A DNA stretch of 64,000 nucleotides from contig QHMH01000011.1 in assembly GCA_003258795.1 (NCBI GenBank), forward strand, positions 62,001 to 126,000. The letters are read 5' to 3'. The position numbers and the translations under genes were made by a program. The notes beneath the pieces are model-generated. The model was not told the origin of the DNA. It did no database searches and worked only from the letters and a program-made list of their open reading frames with translations. The DNA comes from Candidatus Melainabacteria bacterium. Its GTDB lineage: Bacteria; Cyanobacteriota; Vampirovibrionia; Gastranaerophilales; Gastranaerophilaceae. Of the stretch, positions 18,237-27,018 are shown one piece after another. Every line of letters begins with the position of its first letter. Positions within the stretch are counted from its first letter, which is position 1.

Positions 18237-18260
18237 AAGCCAGACATTGTCTGGCTTTTT
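18237..18260 (+). terminator. Rho-independent terminator after tRNA-Met
   Basis: AAGCCAGAC pairs with GTCTGGCTT across a three-base loop, followed by a T-run. It closes the rpsF-to-tRNA transcript. Confidence 0.85.
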
Positions 18261-18303
18261 GGGTATTTATTTAAAGCTATAAAGTAATTTGGGTCAACAT
18301 CTT

Positions 18304-18957
18304 TCAGAGATTAAGATTTAAAACCGCCCAGTGACGTTTGTCTGTACCGTTCTCTTTCCTATAAGAATAGAACACATCATTATCACAACTTGTGCAATAT
18401 GGGCATATATCAATTTTATTTACGCCTATCTCTTCAAGTTGCCTTGCATTTATTCTCTTTAAATCTACGTTTCTATCTCTGTATAAACCTTCAGAATTTT
18501 TTACTGTTGATAATAATTTTGCTTTTACTTCCTCTGAAACTTCATAACAACACATTGATATTGCAGGACCAACAATAGCAATTATATCCTCTGGATTAGA
18601 TTGCATTTTTTCAATTGTTTTAACCCCAATCTTTAATACCGTGCCTCTCCATCCAGCATGAGCAATTGCTCCAATTTTTTTGTAAGTATCATAAAACACC
18701 AATGGGGTGCAATCCGCAAATTTTAAGTATATGGTGTCTTCTTTATTCGTAAGGATAAGTGCATCAACATCTGGGTATTCGTTTCGTTCATCGACAAATT
18801 CCACATTATCTTTGTGAACTTGATTAGGTAATATGCACCTTCTTGAATGAAGCTCACTAAAATCAAAGCCTTCTCGTGTAGTGAAAAATGCTTGAGATAT
18901 AAAATCACTTTTTAAAATTTGTTTTCCGCAAAATTTATCAAAATAAAACATCGGCAT
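18304..18957 (-). CDS. pgeF: PgeF/YfiH family purine nucleoside phosphorylase ('laccase domain')
   Basis: About 217 residues. The family zinc site is visible: LPNQVHKD, KFADCTPLV and IAHAGWRGT (His, Cys, His), with GPAISMCCYEV near the centre. YfiH proteins act as purine nucleoside phosphorylase/adenosine deaminase and were once called laccases or peptidoglycan editing factors. The start is uncertain: ATG 18957 or 18951 overlaps the upstream gene by 14-20 bases (coupled translation), while TTG 19011 would add 18 atypical residues. Confidence 0.85.
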   Translation of the reverse strand: MPMFYFDKFCGKQILKSDFISQAFFTTREGFDFSELHSRRCILPNQVHKDNVEFVDERNEYPDVDALILTNKEDTIYLKFADCTPLVFYDTYKKIGAIAHAGWRGTVLKIGVKTIEKMQSNPEDIIAIVGPAISMCCYEVSEEVKAKLLSTVKNSEGLYRDRNVDLKRINARQLEEIGVNKIDICPYCTSCDNDVFYSYRKENGTDKRHWAVLNLNL

Positions 18958-19786
18958 GTCGCAATTGTGTATATATACGTGGCTTATGATTTTTTTGAGT
19001 TTTAATTTCAATTACCTTGTAATTGTGTGGATACTCTAATAAAGATGGTGTACTTATATGGTAAACTCCATCTTCTAATTTTTCACCATTTGCATGATAG
19101 TGACCAGACACTATTGCAATGACATTGGAATGTTTTTCTAAAATATTTTTGTAACCATCTACATCAAAAGTTGCGTGAGTTCTATTGTAATATGGTGGCA
19201 CTATTGGAAAATGTTGAAATATCACAACATTTTTTCCTTTTTTCTCATACTTTTTCAAATTCTTATCAAGCTGTCTTAAAGTATCTTCTCTAAAATATCC
19301 AGCAGCTCCTGGAATCATTTCTTTTGCACCATCAACTACAAAAAATGCTATTCCCTTTTTTTCAAATATATAATTTGGATTTTTAGCTCTGCAGTTTTTT
19401 GAATACTTTCTAACAGTTTTCATATAATCTTTTTTGCTGAAATGTTGAAATTTAAAAACTTCGTGATTACCGATTACAATATAATAAGGACAGTTTAATT
19501 TGTTTGCTATCTTTAGAAAACTTTCAAGCTCATCTTTGTTTGATTTATCTATGTTATCTCCAGTAAAGATTACAAAATCTTTATCCTTAATCGTATTTAT
19601 ATCTTCTATTGTTTTTTCCAAAACTGATTGAGAGTCAGAAACATCTCTCTCTGAATATCCCTGTCCCAAAGTTGCAAAGTGTGAGTCTGTTATCTGAATA
19701 ATCTTCAATTCCTTCGCAAATATAGGCATATTAGACAAAGCAAAAAGTAATAGTGAAAAAAATATATACATTCCTAATCTCATCAT
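18938..19786 (-). CDS. Exported calcineurin-like metallophosphoesterase
   Basis: 282 residues. The N-terminus is a signal peptide (YIFFSLLLFALSNMPIFAK). The di-metal motifs follow: QITDSHF, FTGDNID, IGNHEVF and VSGHYHANG, in the usual order for the family. It acts outside the cytoplasm on an unknown phosphoester. AAGG lies about eleven bases before the ATG. Its stop lies inside the first codons of pgeF. Confidence 0.85.
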   Translation of the reverse strand: MMRLGMYIFFSLLLFALSNMPIFAKELKIIQITDSHFATLGQGYSERDVSDSQSVLEKTIEDINTIKDKDFVIFTGDNIDKSNKDELESFLKIANKLNCPYYIVIGNHEVFKFQHFSKKDYMKTVRKYSKNCRAKNPNYIFEKKGIAFFVVDGAKEMIPGAAGYFREDTLRQLDKNLKKYEKKGKNVVIFQHFPIVPPYYNRTHATFDVDGYKNILEKHSNVIAIVSGHYHANGEKLEDGVYHISTPSLLEYPHNYKVIEIKTQKNHKPRIYTQLRHADVLF

Positions 19787-19850
19787 ATTGAAAACACCTT
19801 TCTTTTTGATAAAATAATTTTATCATAAATACAAGAAAGGTTACGGAAAA

Positions 19851-21599
19851 ATGTTAAAGTTAAAAGAATATGCAGAAAAAAATCCCGACAAATTGTACTT
19901 TGCAGGAATAATTTTATTATCTATTGTATTTTTATTCGTCGGACTCGGAAGTTTCCCACTTATGGATGTGGATGAAACAAGATACGCAATTATGGCAAGA
20001 GATATGTTAGCATCTGGAGATTGGAACGATTTGATGCTCAACAACGTACCATTTTTGGAAAAACCTCCACTTTATTTCTGGCTTGTTGCCTCTTCTGTTA
20101 AATTTTTTGGAAGCTTTAACCCATTCACAGTAAGATTTCCTATTGCTCTTATGTCGTTTGCTTTAGTTCTTGCGACATACTTCCTTGGAAAGAAAACTAT
20201 AAACGCAAAGTTTGGATTTTTTAGCTCATCAATTCTACTTTCAAGTTTCTTTTTCATATTGCTTTCTCACATTGCAATTCTCGATAATCTAATCACTGTT
20301 TTAATTGGATTAGCTCTATATTCTGGATTTTACGCAACAATATGCTCTGAAAAGAATAAAAAATACTTCTGGATAGCTTTTTATCTTGCAATGGGAGTAG
20401 GTGTTCTCGCAAAAGGTATCTTGGCGGTAGGAATCCCTTGTGTTGTAATGTTTATCTACTGTGCAATTACAAAAAACCTTAAAGAAATGTTTAAGCCAGC
20501 TCACGTTTTCCCTGGACTAATATTATTCTTTATAATTGCTGCACCTTGGCATGTAGTTATGCATAAAAATTATGGCGGATTTTTCTGGCATGAATATTTT
20601 ATAAGACACCACTTTGCAAGACTTATAAATTCTGAAACAATTGGAAGAGATAGACCTCTACTTTTCTTTGTTCCAGTATTTTTAGGATGCTTTATGCCTT
20701 GGACTCTTATGTTTTTACAAGCAGCCACCGACGGTATCATTTCTTTTATAAATAAATTAAGAAACAAAACCTTGTTTAGTGCTGATACAATTGAACAAAA
20801 ATTACTTATGTTCACAACAATAAGCTTTTTGTTTATATTTATACTGTTCAGTTCTTCAAGCACAAAACTTCCAACATACATACTCCCTGCATTTCCTTTT
20901 GCAGCGATTTTGACTGGACACTTTTTCTTGAGAGCTGATAAAAAAGAAAAACAAGGTATAATATTTAAAATTTCTGCCATTATTTTTGTTATTGCATTCA
21001 TCACAGTAATACATTATGGCACACTTCTACATCCAGAAAATTCATTTAATGCATTTTGGACACTTAAGTTACTTAGCCTCAGTTCAACACCTCATATTTC
21101 AGAAGAATTATATAATACATTCTTGAGCACAATAAATTTGTCTTTGGTGGTTGCTGCAATTGGTTTGATTATTTCTACTAAAATGATCTTTTTCAAAAAA
21201 GCAAAATCTTCGTTTATCGCATACATTGTAATAATGATTCTCTTATCGTGGACAGCATTTTTTAAGGTTGGAAATTTCATATATCAAACTGGAGAAAAAG
21301 ATCTTGTTGATTTTTCTAAATACTGCGCACAATATCCAGACTCAAAGTTAATAACCTTTGATATTCCAGTAAAACCAAGTATAAAAATGTACTATCAAGA
21401 CAATGTTGATTTTCTACTTGATTATGACACGTTAAAATTGGAAATTTTGCTGAAACAATACAAAGATAAAAAAGTCTTTATAGTAGTGAAAGAAGCAACG
21501 TATGTAAATCTTTCAAGTTACTATATGTTCTTTCGTGAAAACTTTGACTTGGTTTCAAAAGGGTTTAAATACACATTGTATACACCTAAAAATAAATAA
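19851..21599 (+). CDS. ArnT-like glycosyltransferase (GT-C, PMT/GT83 family)
   Basis: 582 residues, about 12 transmembrane helices. The hallmark MDVDETRYAIMARDML loop (acidic catalytic motif) and FLEKPPLYFWL follow the first helix, and LAKGILA and STKLPTYILPAFP come later. It is in the family that moves aminoarabinose or other sugars from undecaprenyl phosphate to lipid A or surface polymers. AAAGG lies upstream and a strong terminator downstream, so it is probably monocistronic. Confidence 0.85.
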   Translation: MLKLKEYAEKNPDKLYFAGIILLSIVFLFVGLGSFPLMDVDETRYAIMARDMLASGDWNDLMLNNVPFLEKPPLYFWLVASSVKFFGSFNPFTVRFPIALMSFALVLATYFLGKKTINAKFGFFSSSILLSSFFFILLSHIAILDNLITVLIGLALYSGFYATICSEKNKKYFWIAFYLAMGVGVLAKGILAVGIPCVVMFIYCAITKNLKEMFKPAHVFPGLILFFIIAAPWHVVMHKNYGGFFWHEYFIRHHFARLINSETIGRDRPLLFFVPVFLGCFMPWTLMFLQAATDGIISFINKLRNKTLFSADTIEQKLLMFTTISFLFIFILFSSSSTKLPTYILPAFPFAAILTGHFFLRADKKEKQGIIFKISAIIFVIAFITVIHYGTLLHPENSFNAFWTLKLLSLSSTPHISEELYNTFLSTINLSLVVAAIGLIISTKMIFFKKAKSSFIAYIVIMILLSWTAFFKVGNFIYQTGEKDLVDFSKYCAQYPDSKLITFDIPVKPSIKMYYQDNVDFLLDYDTLKLEILLKQYKDKKVFIVVKEATYVNLSSYYMFFRENFDLVSKGFKYTLYTPKNK

Positions 21600-21618
21600 A
21601 CAAATAAATAATAAAATT

Positions 21619-21656
21619 AAAGGGGCACAGGTCATTTTGATCTGTGCCCCTTTTTT
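21619..21656 (+). terminator. Rho-independent terminator
   Basis: AAAGGGGCACAG (21619-21630) pairs with CTGTGCCCCTTT (21642-21653), followed by more T residues. Confidence 0.9.
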
Positions 21657-21754
21657 AACAAAAGAAAAAGAGATCTCTCCACTTTGAAGAAATCTCATAA
21701 AAATCTATTTTTACACACTGTTTTTTTTTAACTTCTAAACAATCACCTTTTGTC

Positions 21755-21943
21755 CTAAATACCAACGCCTCTGTATTCTGCTTGTGAAATATTAGCAGTT
21801 GTATCAAGACACACTTCCAATGCCTTTTCAACATAAAGTTTTACTTTGCTCAAATCATCCATCAACAATATGTTCTTATCTGCCACATCCTTGTGTAAAG
21901 CTTTTTCAAAAAGTTCTCTGTCAAATTTGAAATTTTCTGGCAT
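21755..21943 (-). CDS. Small acidic hypothetical protein with a sigma-28-like promoter
   Basis: 62 residues (NFKFDRELFEKALHKDVADK), helical, not recognised. AGGAG lies seven bases before the ATG. Upstream is a promoter resembling the flagellar consensus. Size and helical content would suit an export chaperone or anti-sigma factor such as FlgM, but I see no matching motif, so this is only a thought. Confidence 0.5.
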   Translation of the reverse strand: MPENFKFDRELFEKALHKDVADKNILLMDDLSKVKLYVEKALEVCLDTTANISQAEYRGVGI

Positions 21944-21983
21944 GTCGTATCTCCTATGTTCTTTTTTAACTCTCTCTGTATAT

Positions 21984-22011
21984 TAGTCGGCGCATTTTTT
22001 CAAAATCTTTA
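21984..22011 (-). promoter_or_regulatory. Sigma-28-like promoter
   Basis: On the minus strand TAAAGATT, 12 bases, GCCGACTA, compared with the FliA consensus TAAAGTTT-N11-GCCGATAA: 7/8 and 6/8 matches, spacing one base longer. Confidence 0.45.
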
Positions 22012-22067
22012 ATATTTTTTGATTATTTGTTAACAAATTTTAATATTATTTAAAAAGTTAAAAAAAT

Positions 22068-22096
22068 AGCGGATTTTGATTAAATCAAAATCCGCT
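22068..22096. terminator. Terminator after the 95-residue gene
   Basis: AGCGGATTTTGATT (22068-22081) pairs with its complement at 22083-22096. Read on the minus strand it is followed by ATTTTTTT, so it terminates the gene at 22125-22412. Confidence 0.85.
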
Positions 22097-22124
22097 TTAT
22101 TTTTATATTGCATTTCCGGAAAAA

Positions 22125-22412
22125 CTATTCAAAATCACCCATTGCTTCGAGCTGTTTAACTTTAATTCTGTGAACCACTGCATCTGTCAAAAAGTCAAAT
22201 GATGCAGAATTTTCAATATGTTTAAATTCTTTTGACAACATTTCACGAACCATAGCTTCGATTTTAGAATGAGATAGACCTTCTTGTGAAGCAAACATAT
22301 CCAAGTATTCAGAGTTAATTTTATACTCTTTCATGCTATCGTACATAAGCCATTTTAATTTAGGGCTTACTTTTTGCATTTCTTTAACAATTTTCAAGTT
22401 TTTGAAGTTCAT
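22125..22412 (-). CDS. Small hypothetical protein
   Basis: 95 residues, entirely helical by composition (VKEMQKVSPKLKWLMYDSMKEY, HSKIEAMVREMLSKEF), no recognised family. AAGGA lies seven bases upstream. About 85-100 bases upstream is a TGTAACAAATTGTAAACA repeat like those before two genes at 37-39 kb. Confidence 0.5.
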   Translation of the reverse strand: MNFKNLKIVKEMQKVSPKLKWLMYDSMKEYKINSEYLDMFASQEGLSHSKIEAMVREMLSKEFKHIENSASFDFLTDAVVHRIKVKQLEAMGDFE

Positions 22413-22546
22413 TTTTCCATCCTTATTTTTGCTGTTTCCTTTTTATACCTCATTAAAGAATCCTCAAAAAATAAATTTACAAAATTGTAGACTTTGTTTA
22501 CAATTTGTTACAAAATTCATTTCTAACTTAATAATAACCCTATTTT

Positions 22547-24544
22547 TTAAATTTGTAAATAAGAAAAATCGGCTATTGTTTCATATTTTTTCTTGAGGTT
22601 TACAAGGATTGCAAGACGATTTTGTTTAACATCTTCATCTTTATCCATAACAAGGACATGCTCAAAGAAGTTAACAACTACCGGATTGATTTTATCAAGT
22701 GCCGCAATCATTTCCTTGTGAGTTAGCGTAGCAGGAATTGATTTTACAGCTTCATATAGCGCTTTTTCTTCCTCTTGAACAAACAAGTTTTCGTTAACAG
22801 TATCAGATACATTATCTTTAACCAATTTTGAAACTCTATTTGCGCTATCTATTAGACCTTGGTTTTGAGTTTTAACAAATTCAGTGAGAGCTTCTACTCT
22901 TTCTACGTAATCGCAGAGATTTTTAAGAGGGTCACATTTAGAGCAGGCTTCGAGTACATTCTTTGCATAGCTATCTGACATAAATATCACCAATCTTTGG
23001 ATAAAGAATTCTTTAACCTTTTCAATTTTTTCAGCGTTTAGAAGTTCGAAATCTTTTTTTATCAATTCTGACAAATCGATATTAAGGTGTTTGTTGATTA
23101 TTGTTTTTATAATACCCAAAGCTGCACGTCTAACACCTAATGGGTCAGAAGATCCTGTTGGGATTTTTCCACCAGTAAATACTGCACAAACAGTATCAAC
23201 CTTATCTGCAATACCTACAATTTGACCTTCAATTCCTTCTGCAAGTTCGCTTTCAGCATTGAGAGGGAAATAATGTTCTTTTATACCATTTGCAACTTCT
23301 TCTTTTTCGTTAGAAATTCTTGCATAATCTGCACCAATATAGCCTTGAAGTTCAGTAAATTCAAAAACCAATGAAGTCGTTAAATCAGCTTTGCATAAGA
23401 GTGCTGTTCTATCAACTGTATCAAGAGGTGCATTGAGTTTTTCTGCAAGATATTTTGACAATTCTCTAATTCTCATAGTTTTGTCATAAACTGACCCTAA
23501 ACCTTTTTGGAATGTCACACCTTTTAGTTTTTCAACGTAATCAGCAAGAGGTTTTTTAGTATCTTCGTTAAAGAAGAAAATGGCATCATCAAGTCTTGCA
23601 ACGATAACTTTCTCGTTACCGGCTTTAATATTAGAAAATTCATTTCCAACGTAATTAGCTATTGTAATAAATTTATTTAAGAGTTTTCCATCTTTGTATA
23701 GAGCAAAATATCTTTGATGAGTTGCCATAACAGTTACAGTAACCTCATCTGGAATTGCAAGGTATTTAGCATCAAAATCACAGACAACAGGAACTGGGTA
23801 TTCACAAAGATAAGTAACTTCTTCAAGCAAATCATCAGAATAAGAAGCAACAGCACCTATTTCATCGGCTTTTTCTTTTGTAAGTTTTACAATAATATCA
23901 CGTCTTTCATTTTGATCAGCGATAACATGGGCTGTTTTTAATTTTTCCAAATACTCATCTGGATTATTTATTTCAAGCTCTTGAATTGAGAAACGATGTC
24001 CTCTTGTAATTTTTGAAGATTTAACATCAATAATTTGTATTGGAAGTTCTTCACTATTCAAAAGAGAAACAATCCAACGTATTGGACGAGAGAATTTTTC
24101 TTCGTGCACTGACCAACGCATAAAGTGTGAACCTTGCATTTTCAAAATCAATTCTGGAATATTTTCTTGCAAAACTTGAGAAACCTGTTTACCTTTCAAG
24201 AAAATTTTTGCGTGCAAATAATCATTTTCTATATAAGCATCTTTTTCAGTTAAGCCGTTCTTTTTCAAGAAACCTTGACCTGCTTGAGTCAAATTTCCAT
24301 TTTCATCATAAGCAACTTTTTTTATTGGACCTTTAATAATTTTTTCAGAATCTGGTTGAGAGTCTGCTAAATCTGAAATAATTATTGCTAACCTTCTTGG
24401 AGTAGCATATACGTCAGTTTTACCAAATTCAATTTTATTTGTGTTTAAAAAGTTTTCAAAACTTGTTTTAAGCTGTTTTACTGCTTGTGGGATAAACTTG
24501 TAAGGTAATTCTTCTGTTCCGATTTCCAATAAATATTTACTCAT
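22547..24544 (-). CDS. glyS: Glycyl-tRNA synthetase beta subunit
   Basis: 665 residues beginning YLLEIGTEELPYKFI, the diagnostic GlyS start, with TPRRLA, MRWSVHEEKFSRPIRW and DPLGVRRAALGI further on. It pairs with GlyQ as an alpha2beta2 synthetase; glyQ is not in the window. The start at 24544 has GAGGAATT directly upstream. No T-box leader is seen. Confidence 0.95.
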   Translation of the reverse strand: MSKYLLEIGTEELPYKFIPQAVKQLKTSFENFLNTNKIEFGKTDVYATPRRLAIIISDLADSQPDSEKIIKGPIKKVAYDENGNLTQAGQGFLKKNGLTEKDAYIENDYLHAKIFLKGKQVSQVLQENIPELILKMQGSHFMRWSVHEEKFSRPIRWIVSLLNSEELPIQIIDVKSSKITRGHRFSIQELEINNPDEYLEKLKTAHVIADQNERRDIIVKLTKEKADEIGAVASYSDDLLEEVTYLCEYPVPVVCDFDAKYLAIPDEVTVTVMATHQRYFALYKDGKLLNKFITIANYVGNEFSNIKAGNEKVIVARLDDAIFFFNEDTKKPLADYVEKLKGVTFQKGLGSVYDKTMRIRELSKYLAEKLNAPLDTVDRTALLCKADLTTSLVFEFTELQGYIGADYARISNEKEEVANGIKEHYFPLNAESELAEGIEGQIVGIADKVDTVCAVFTGGKIPTGSSDPLGVRRAALGIIKTIINKHLNIDLSELIKKDFELLNAEKIEKVKEFFIQRLVIFMSDSYAKNVLEACSKCDPLKNLCDYVERVEALTEFVKTQNQGLIDSANRVSKLVKDNVSDTVNENLFVQEEEKALYEAVKSIPATLTHKEMIAALDKINPVVVNFFEHVLVMDKDEDVKQNRLAILVNLKKKYETIADFSYLQI

Positions 24545-24636
24545 AATTCCTCTTTTTCTAAAATAGCTAATAATTTCTTGAAAATTGTAGTTCAAACATA
24601 GCAAATAAACAAGTTCTCAACGAAAATTTATTTTTT

Positions 24637-24654
24637 CTAAACCTTTAGGTTTAG
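24637..24654. promoter_or_regulatory. 18-bp perfect palindrome between glyS and the response-regulator gene
   Basis: CTAAACCT-TT-AGGTTTAG lies 104 bases before the response-regulator start. Its dyad symmetry and intergenic place suggest a dimeric regulator site; it has no T-tail and is too tight to be a terminator. Confidence 0.4.
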
Positions 24655-24757
24655 ATAGGATTATTTACTTCAAACAGTATAAAAATAAACCGTAGTGTCG
24701 ATGATTTCCTACTCCGAATAGAGGTATTATGCTGTCACAAGATAAAGGAGTAAGGAT

Positions 24758-25462
24758 ATGAGAAGCGAACTTAAAAAAAGAATTAAAGTTTTATTGATTG
24801 ATGACAATTCAAATCATTTGAATGGTATCAAAGAAATTTTGAAATTGGAAGGACAATTTGATGTTGTTGCAGCGGCAACAAATGCTGACACTGGTTTAGT
24901 ATTAGCGAAAAAATATCGTCCTGATGTTGTTTTGACAGACATCAATATGCCAAATAAAGATGGTTTACAAGCAATTCAAGAATTTACTAAATCAAATCTT
25001 TCTTGCAAAGTTATTGGTTTGAGTGCTTATGACGATGCAGATCTTATTTTCAGAGCTATGAAGTTGGGTGCTAAAGGTTACGTATTAAAAACTATGGCAT
25101 CTGCACAATTGATTTATGCTATTGAAGAAGTTGCATTGGGAAAAGTTTATCTTCCTCCAGTACTTACAACAAGATTTTTCGAATACTTCCAAACAAATGC
25201 ACAAGAAGAACAAAACGCAAAAATCAACGAAGAAAACTTGTTGAAAGAATTAACTCCAAGAGAGGAAGATGTTTTAGACCTATTGACTCAAGGTGTTACA
25301 TACAAGGGAGTTGCAGGAAAGTTGTTTATTTCTGAAACTACTGTAAAAACTCACGTTAATAATATTTTCCAAAAACTTCAAGTAAATGACAGAACACAAG
25401 CAGTTCTTTACGCAATCAACAATGGTTTTGTAAGCAAAAGAAAAGAATTGGCAGTTGCATAA
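24758..25462 (+). CDS. NarL/LuxR-family response regulator
   Basis: 234 residues. The receiver domain has acidic residues D15/D16, phospho-acceptor D61 (VLTDINMPNKDG) and VLKTM. The C-terminal LuxR helix-turn-helix reads LTPREEDVLDLLTQG and SETTVKTHVNNIFQKL. GGAG/AAGGA precede the ATG. The histidine kinase gene follows after 11 bases, forming a two-component operon. Confidence 0.9.
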   Translation: MRSELKKRIKVLLIDDNSNHLNGIKEILKLEGQFDVVAAATNADTGLVLAKKYRPDVVLTDINMPNKDGLQAIQEFTKSNLSCKVIGLSAYDDADLIFRAMKLGAKGYVLKTMASAQLIYAIEEVALGKVYLPPVLTTRFFEYFQTNAQEEQNAKINEENLLKELTPREEDVLDLLTQGVTYKGVAGKLFISETTVKTHVNNIFQKLQVNDRTQAVLYAINNGFVSKRKELAVA

Positions 25463-25473
25463 CGAGATAAAAA

Positions 25474-26148
25474 ATGAGTGAAGAAGAACAGTTTTTAAAA
25501 TTAAAAACATCCTATGTTTCCCACGAAATGAAAAACCTGTTATCAATTTGCAGGCTTTACTCGGAAATTATGGAAAAGCAACTTAATAAAGTCAAATTTG
25601 ACGATAGTGAGGTTGAAGAATCTTTTAAAAACGCAATTTCTTGTATCTCAAAAACTGTTAATGTCGCAAACAATCTTCTTATCGATTTCAGGTCAATAAA
25701 GAATATAGAGCTTCAAACCTTTGACCTAAACTTACTCCTTGCGAGGGTTGTGAAGCTATCAAAAGTCTATATTGAAGACAAGCAAATTGAAATCAAACTT
25801 GCGTACGATATAAAAAAGGAAATCGTAACTGATGAAAATAGATTTATATCGATTATGATAAACCTAATCAAAAATGCTATTGAAAGTATTGAGGAAAAAG
25901 GCTTTGTATCAATAAAAGCAGAGGAAGTTGACAATTCGATAAGAATCACTGTTGAAGACAACGGAAAGCCTATTGAAAAAGAACTTCAAAAGAAGATTTT
26001 TGAAGATGGATTTACAACCAAAAAAACTGGATCTGGCGTAGGGCTTGTTGTATGTCAAAAGACAGCGCAAGAGCTTATGGGAAGTTTAAAACTTGTTAAA
26101 TCTGATAAAAAATCAACAATTTTTGAACTTAAACTTTCAAATAAATGA
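25474..26148 (+). CDS. Cytoplasmic histidine kinase without sensor domain
   Basis: 224 residues. The H-box is at the very N-terminus (YVSHEMKNLLS, His17), followed by the HATPase with N-box (INLIKNAIESI), G1 (VEDNGKPI) and G2 (TGSGVGLVVC). No membrane segment, PAS or GAF region precedes it, so the signal must come from a partner or by other means. Its likely partner is the adjacent response regulator. Confidence 0.85.
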   Translation: MSEEEQFLKLKTSYVSHEMKNLLSICRLYSEIMEKQLNKVKFDDSEVEESFKNAISCISKTVNVANNLLIDFRSIKNIELQTFDLNLLLARVVKLSKVYIEDKQIEIKLAYDIKKEIVTDENRFISIMINLIKNAIESIEEKGFVSIKAEEVDNSIRITVEDNGKPIEKELQKKIFEDGFTTKKTGSGVGLVVCQKTAQELMGSLKLVKSDKKSTIFELKLSNK

Positions 26149-26271
26149 TAAATTTTGACTTTTAGAAAAAAAACATTAAAAAGATTTTGTTCTTCTTTGA
26201 ACAGGGAATATCTAAAAGATTAAAATAAGAGAGTCTTAAGGTAAAAAAGAAGGAATAAGGAAGGGTAAAAA

Positions 26272-26940
26272 ATGTTTACAGGAATGCTCCAAAGTTTGTT
26301 ATCTTCGAGCGGTCAAGAAGCGGCAATTCGTCGTGCATCGCAGCTTCAGACTTACACCAATAACATAGACAAACCACAAGCACCAGTTTATCCAACACCA
26401 AATCCTGTGCAAACAATTCATACCACTTCATTTAAAGATGTATTGAGTTCGACACAAAAAGCAGATTTTGGTTCTTTGACTGGGCTTAATTCAATTCCTG
26501 TAAAAAATGTTCAAGCAGAGATTGCAACAACAAAGACAAAACCAGAACTTCGTACATCTGCTGACAAGGCTTACATTATGGATTTAGTATCTAAAGTTTC
26601 AAAGAAACACGGGGTCGATGAAAAGCTTGTCAAAGCACTTATCAAACAAGAATCTGGATTTAACCCAAAAGCGAAATCAAGAGTTGGGGCAATGGGACTA
26701 ATGCAGTTAATGCCAGCAACAGCAAAAGGATTGGGGGTAAAAGATCCTTTCAATCCAGTTGACAATGTCGAAGGTGGAGTAAAATACTTAAAGAGTATGC
26801 TAAACAGATACAATGGAAATGTTATACTTGCCCTATCTGCATACAACGCAGGTCCAGGGGCAGTAGATAAATACGACGGCGTTCCACCTTATGCAGAAAC
26901 TCAAAATTATGTTAAAAAAATACTCGCAAATTACTTATAA
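26272..26940 (+). CDS. Lytic transglycosylase (SLT domain) without signal peptide
   Basis: 222 residues. Residues 1-100 are low-complexity. Residues 100-222 are an SLT domain: IKQESGFNPKAKS with the catalytic glutamate, GAMGLMQLMPATA, and ALSAYNAGPGAV. It cleaves peptidoglycan to anhydromuropeptides. The lack of a signal peptide suggests export by a non-Sec route, as for flagellar or secretion-system SLTs, or a mislocalised start. AGGAAGGG precedes the ATG. Confidence 0.85.
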   Translation: MFTGMLQSLLSSSGQEAAIRRASQLQTYTNNIDKPQAPVYPTPNPVQTIHTTSFKDVLSSTQKADFGSLTGLNSIPVKNVQAEIATTKTKPELRTSADKAYIMDLVSKVSKKHGVDEKLVKALIKQESGFNPKAKSRVGAMGLMQLMPATAKGLGVKDPFNPVDNVEGGVKYLKSMLNRYNGNVILALSAYNAGPGAVDKYDGVPPYAETQNYVKKILANYL

Positions 26941-26964
26941 CTCACAATAAAACTCACACAGGAT

Positions 26965-26996
26965 GGGGCAAAGTTAAAACTTCGCCCCGTTTTTAT
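26965..26996 (+). terminator. Rho-independent terminator
   Basis: GGGGCAAAG pairs with CTTCGCCCC (one mismatch), followed by GTTTTTATTTTT. Confidence 0.8.
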
Positions 26997-27018
26997 TTTT
27001 GTAGTCTTTTTTACCTGT

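Noticed and set aside
24545..24757. T-box or other tRNA-sensing leader between glyS and the regulator
   Set aside because: No T-box sequence, specifier loop or antiterminator is visible; the glyS start has a simple GAGG leader.
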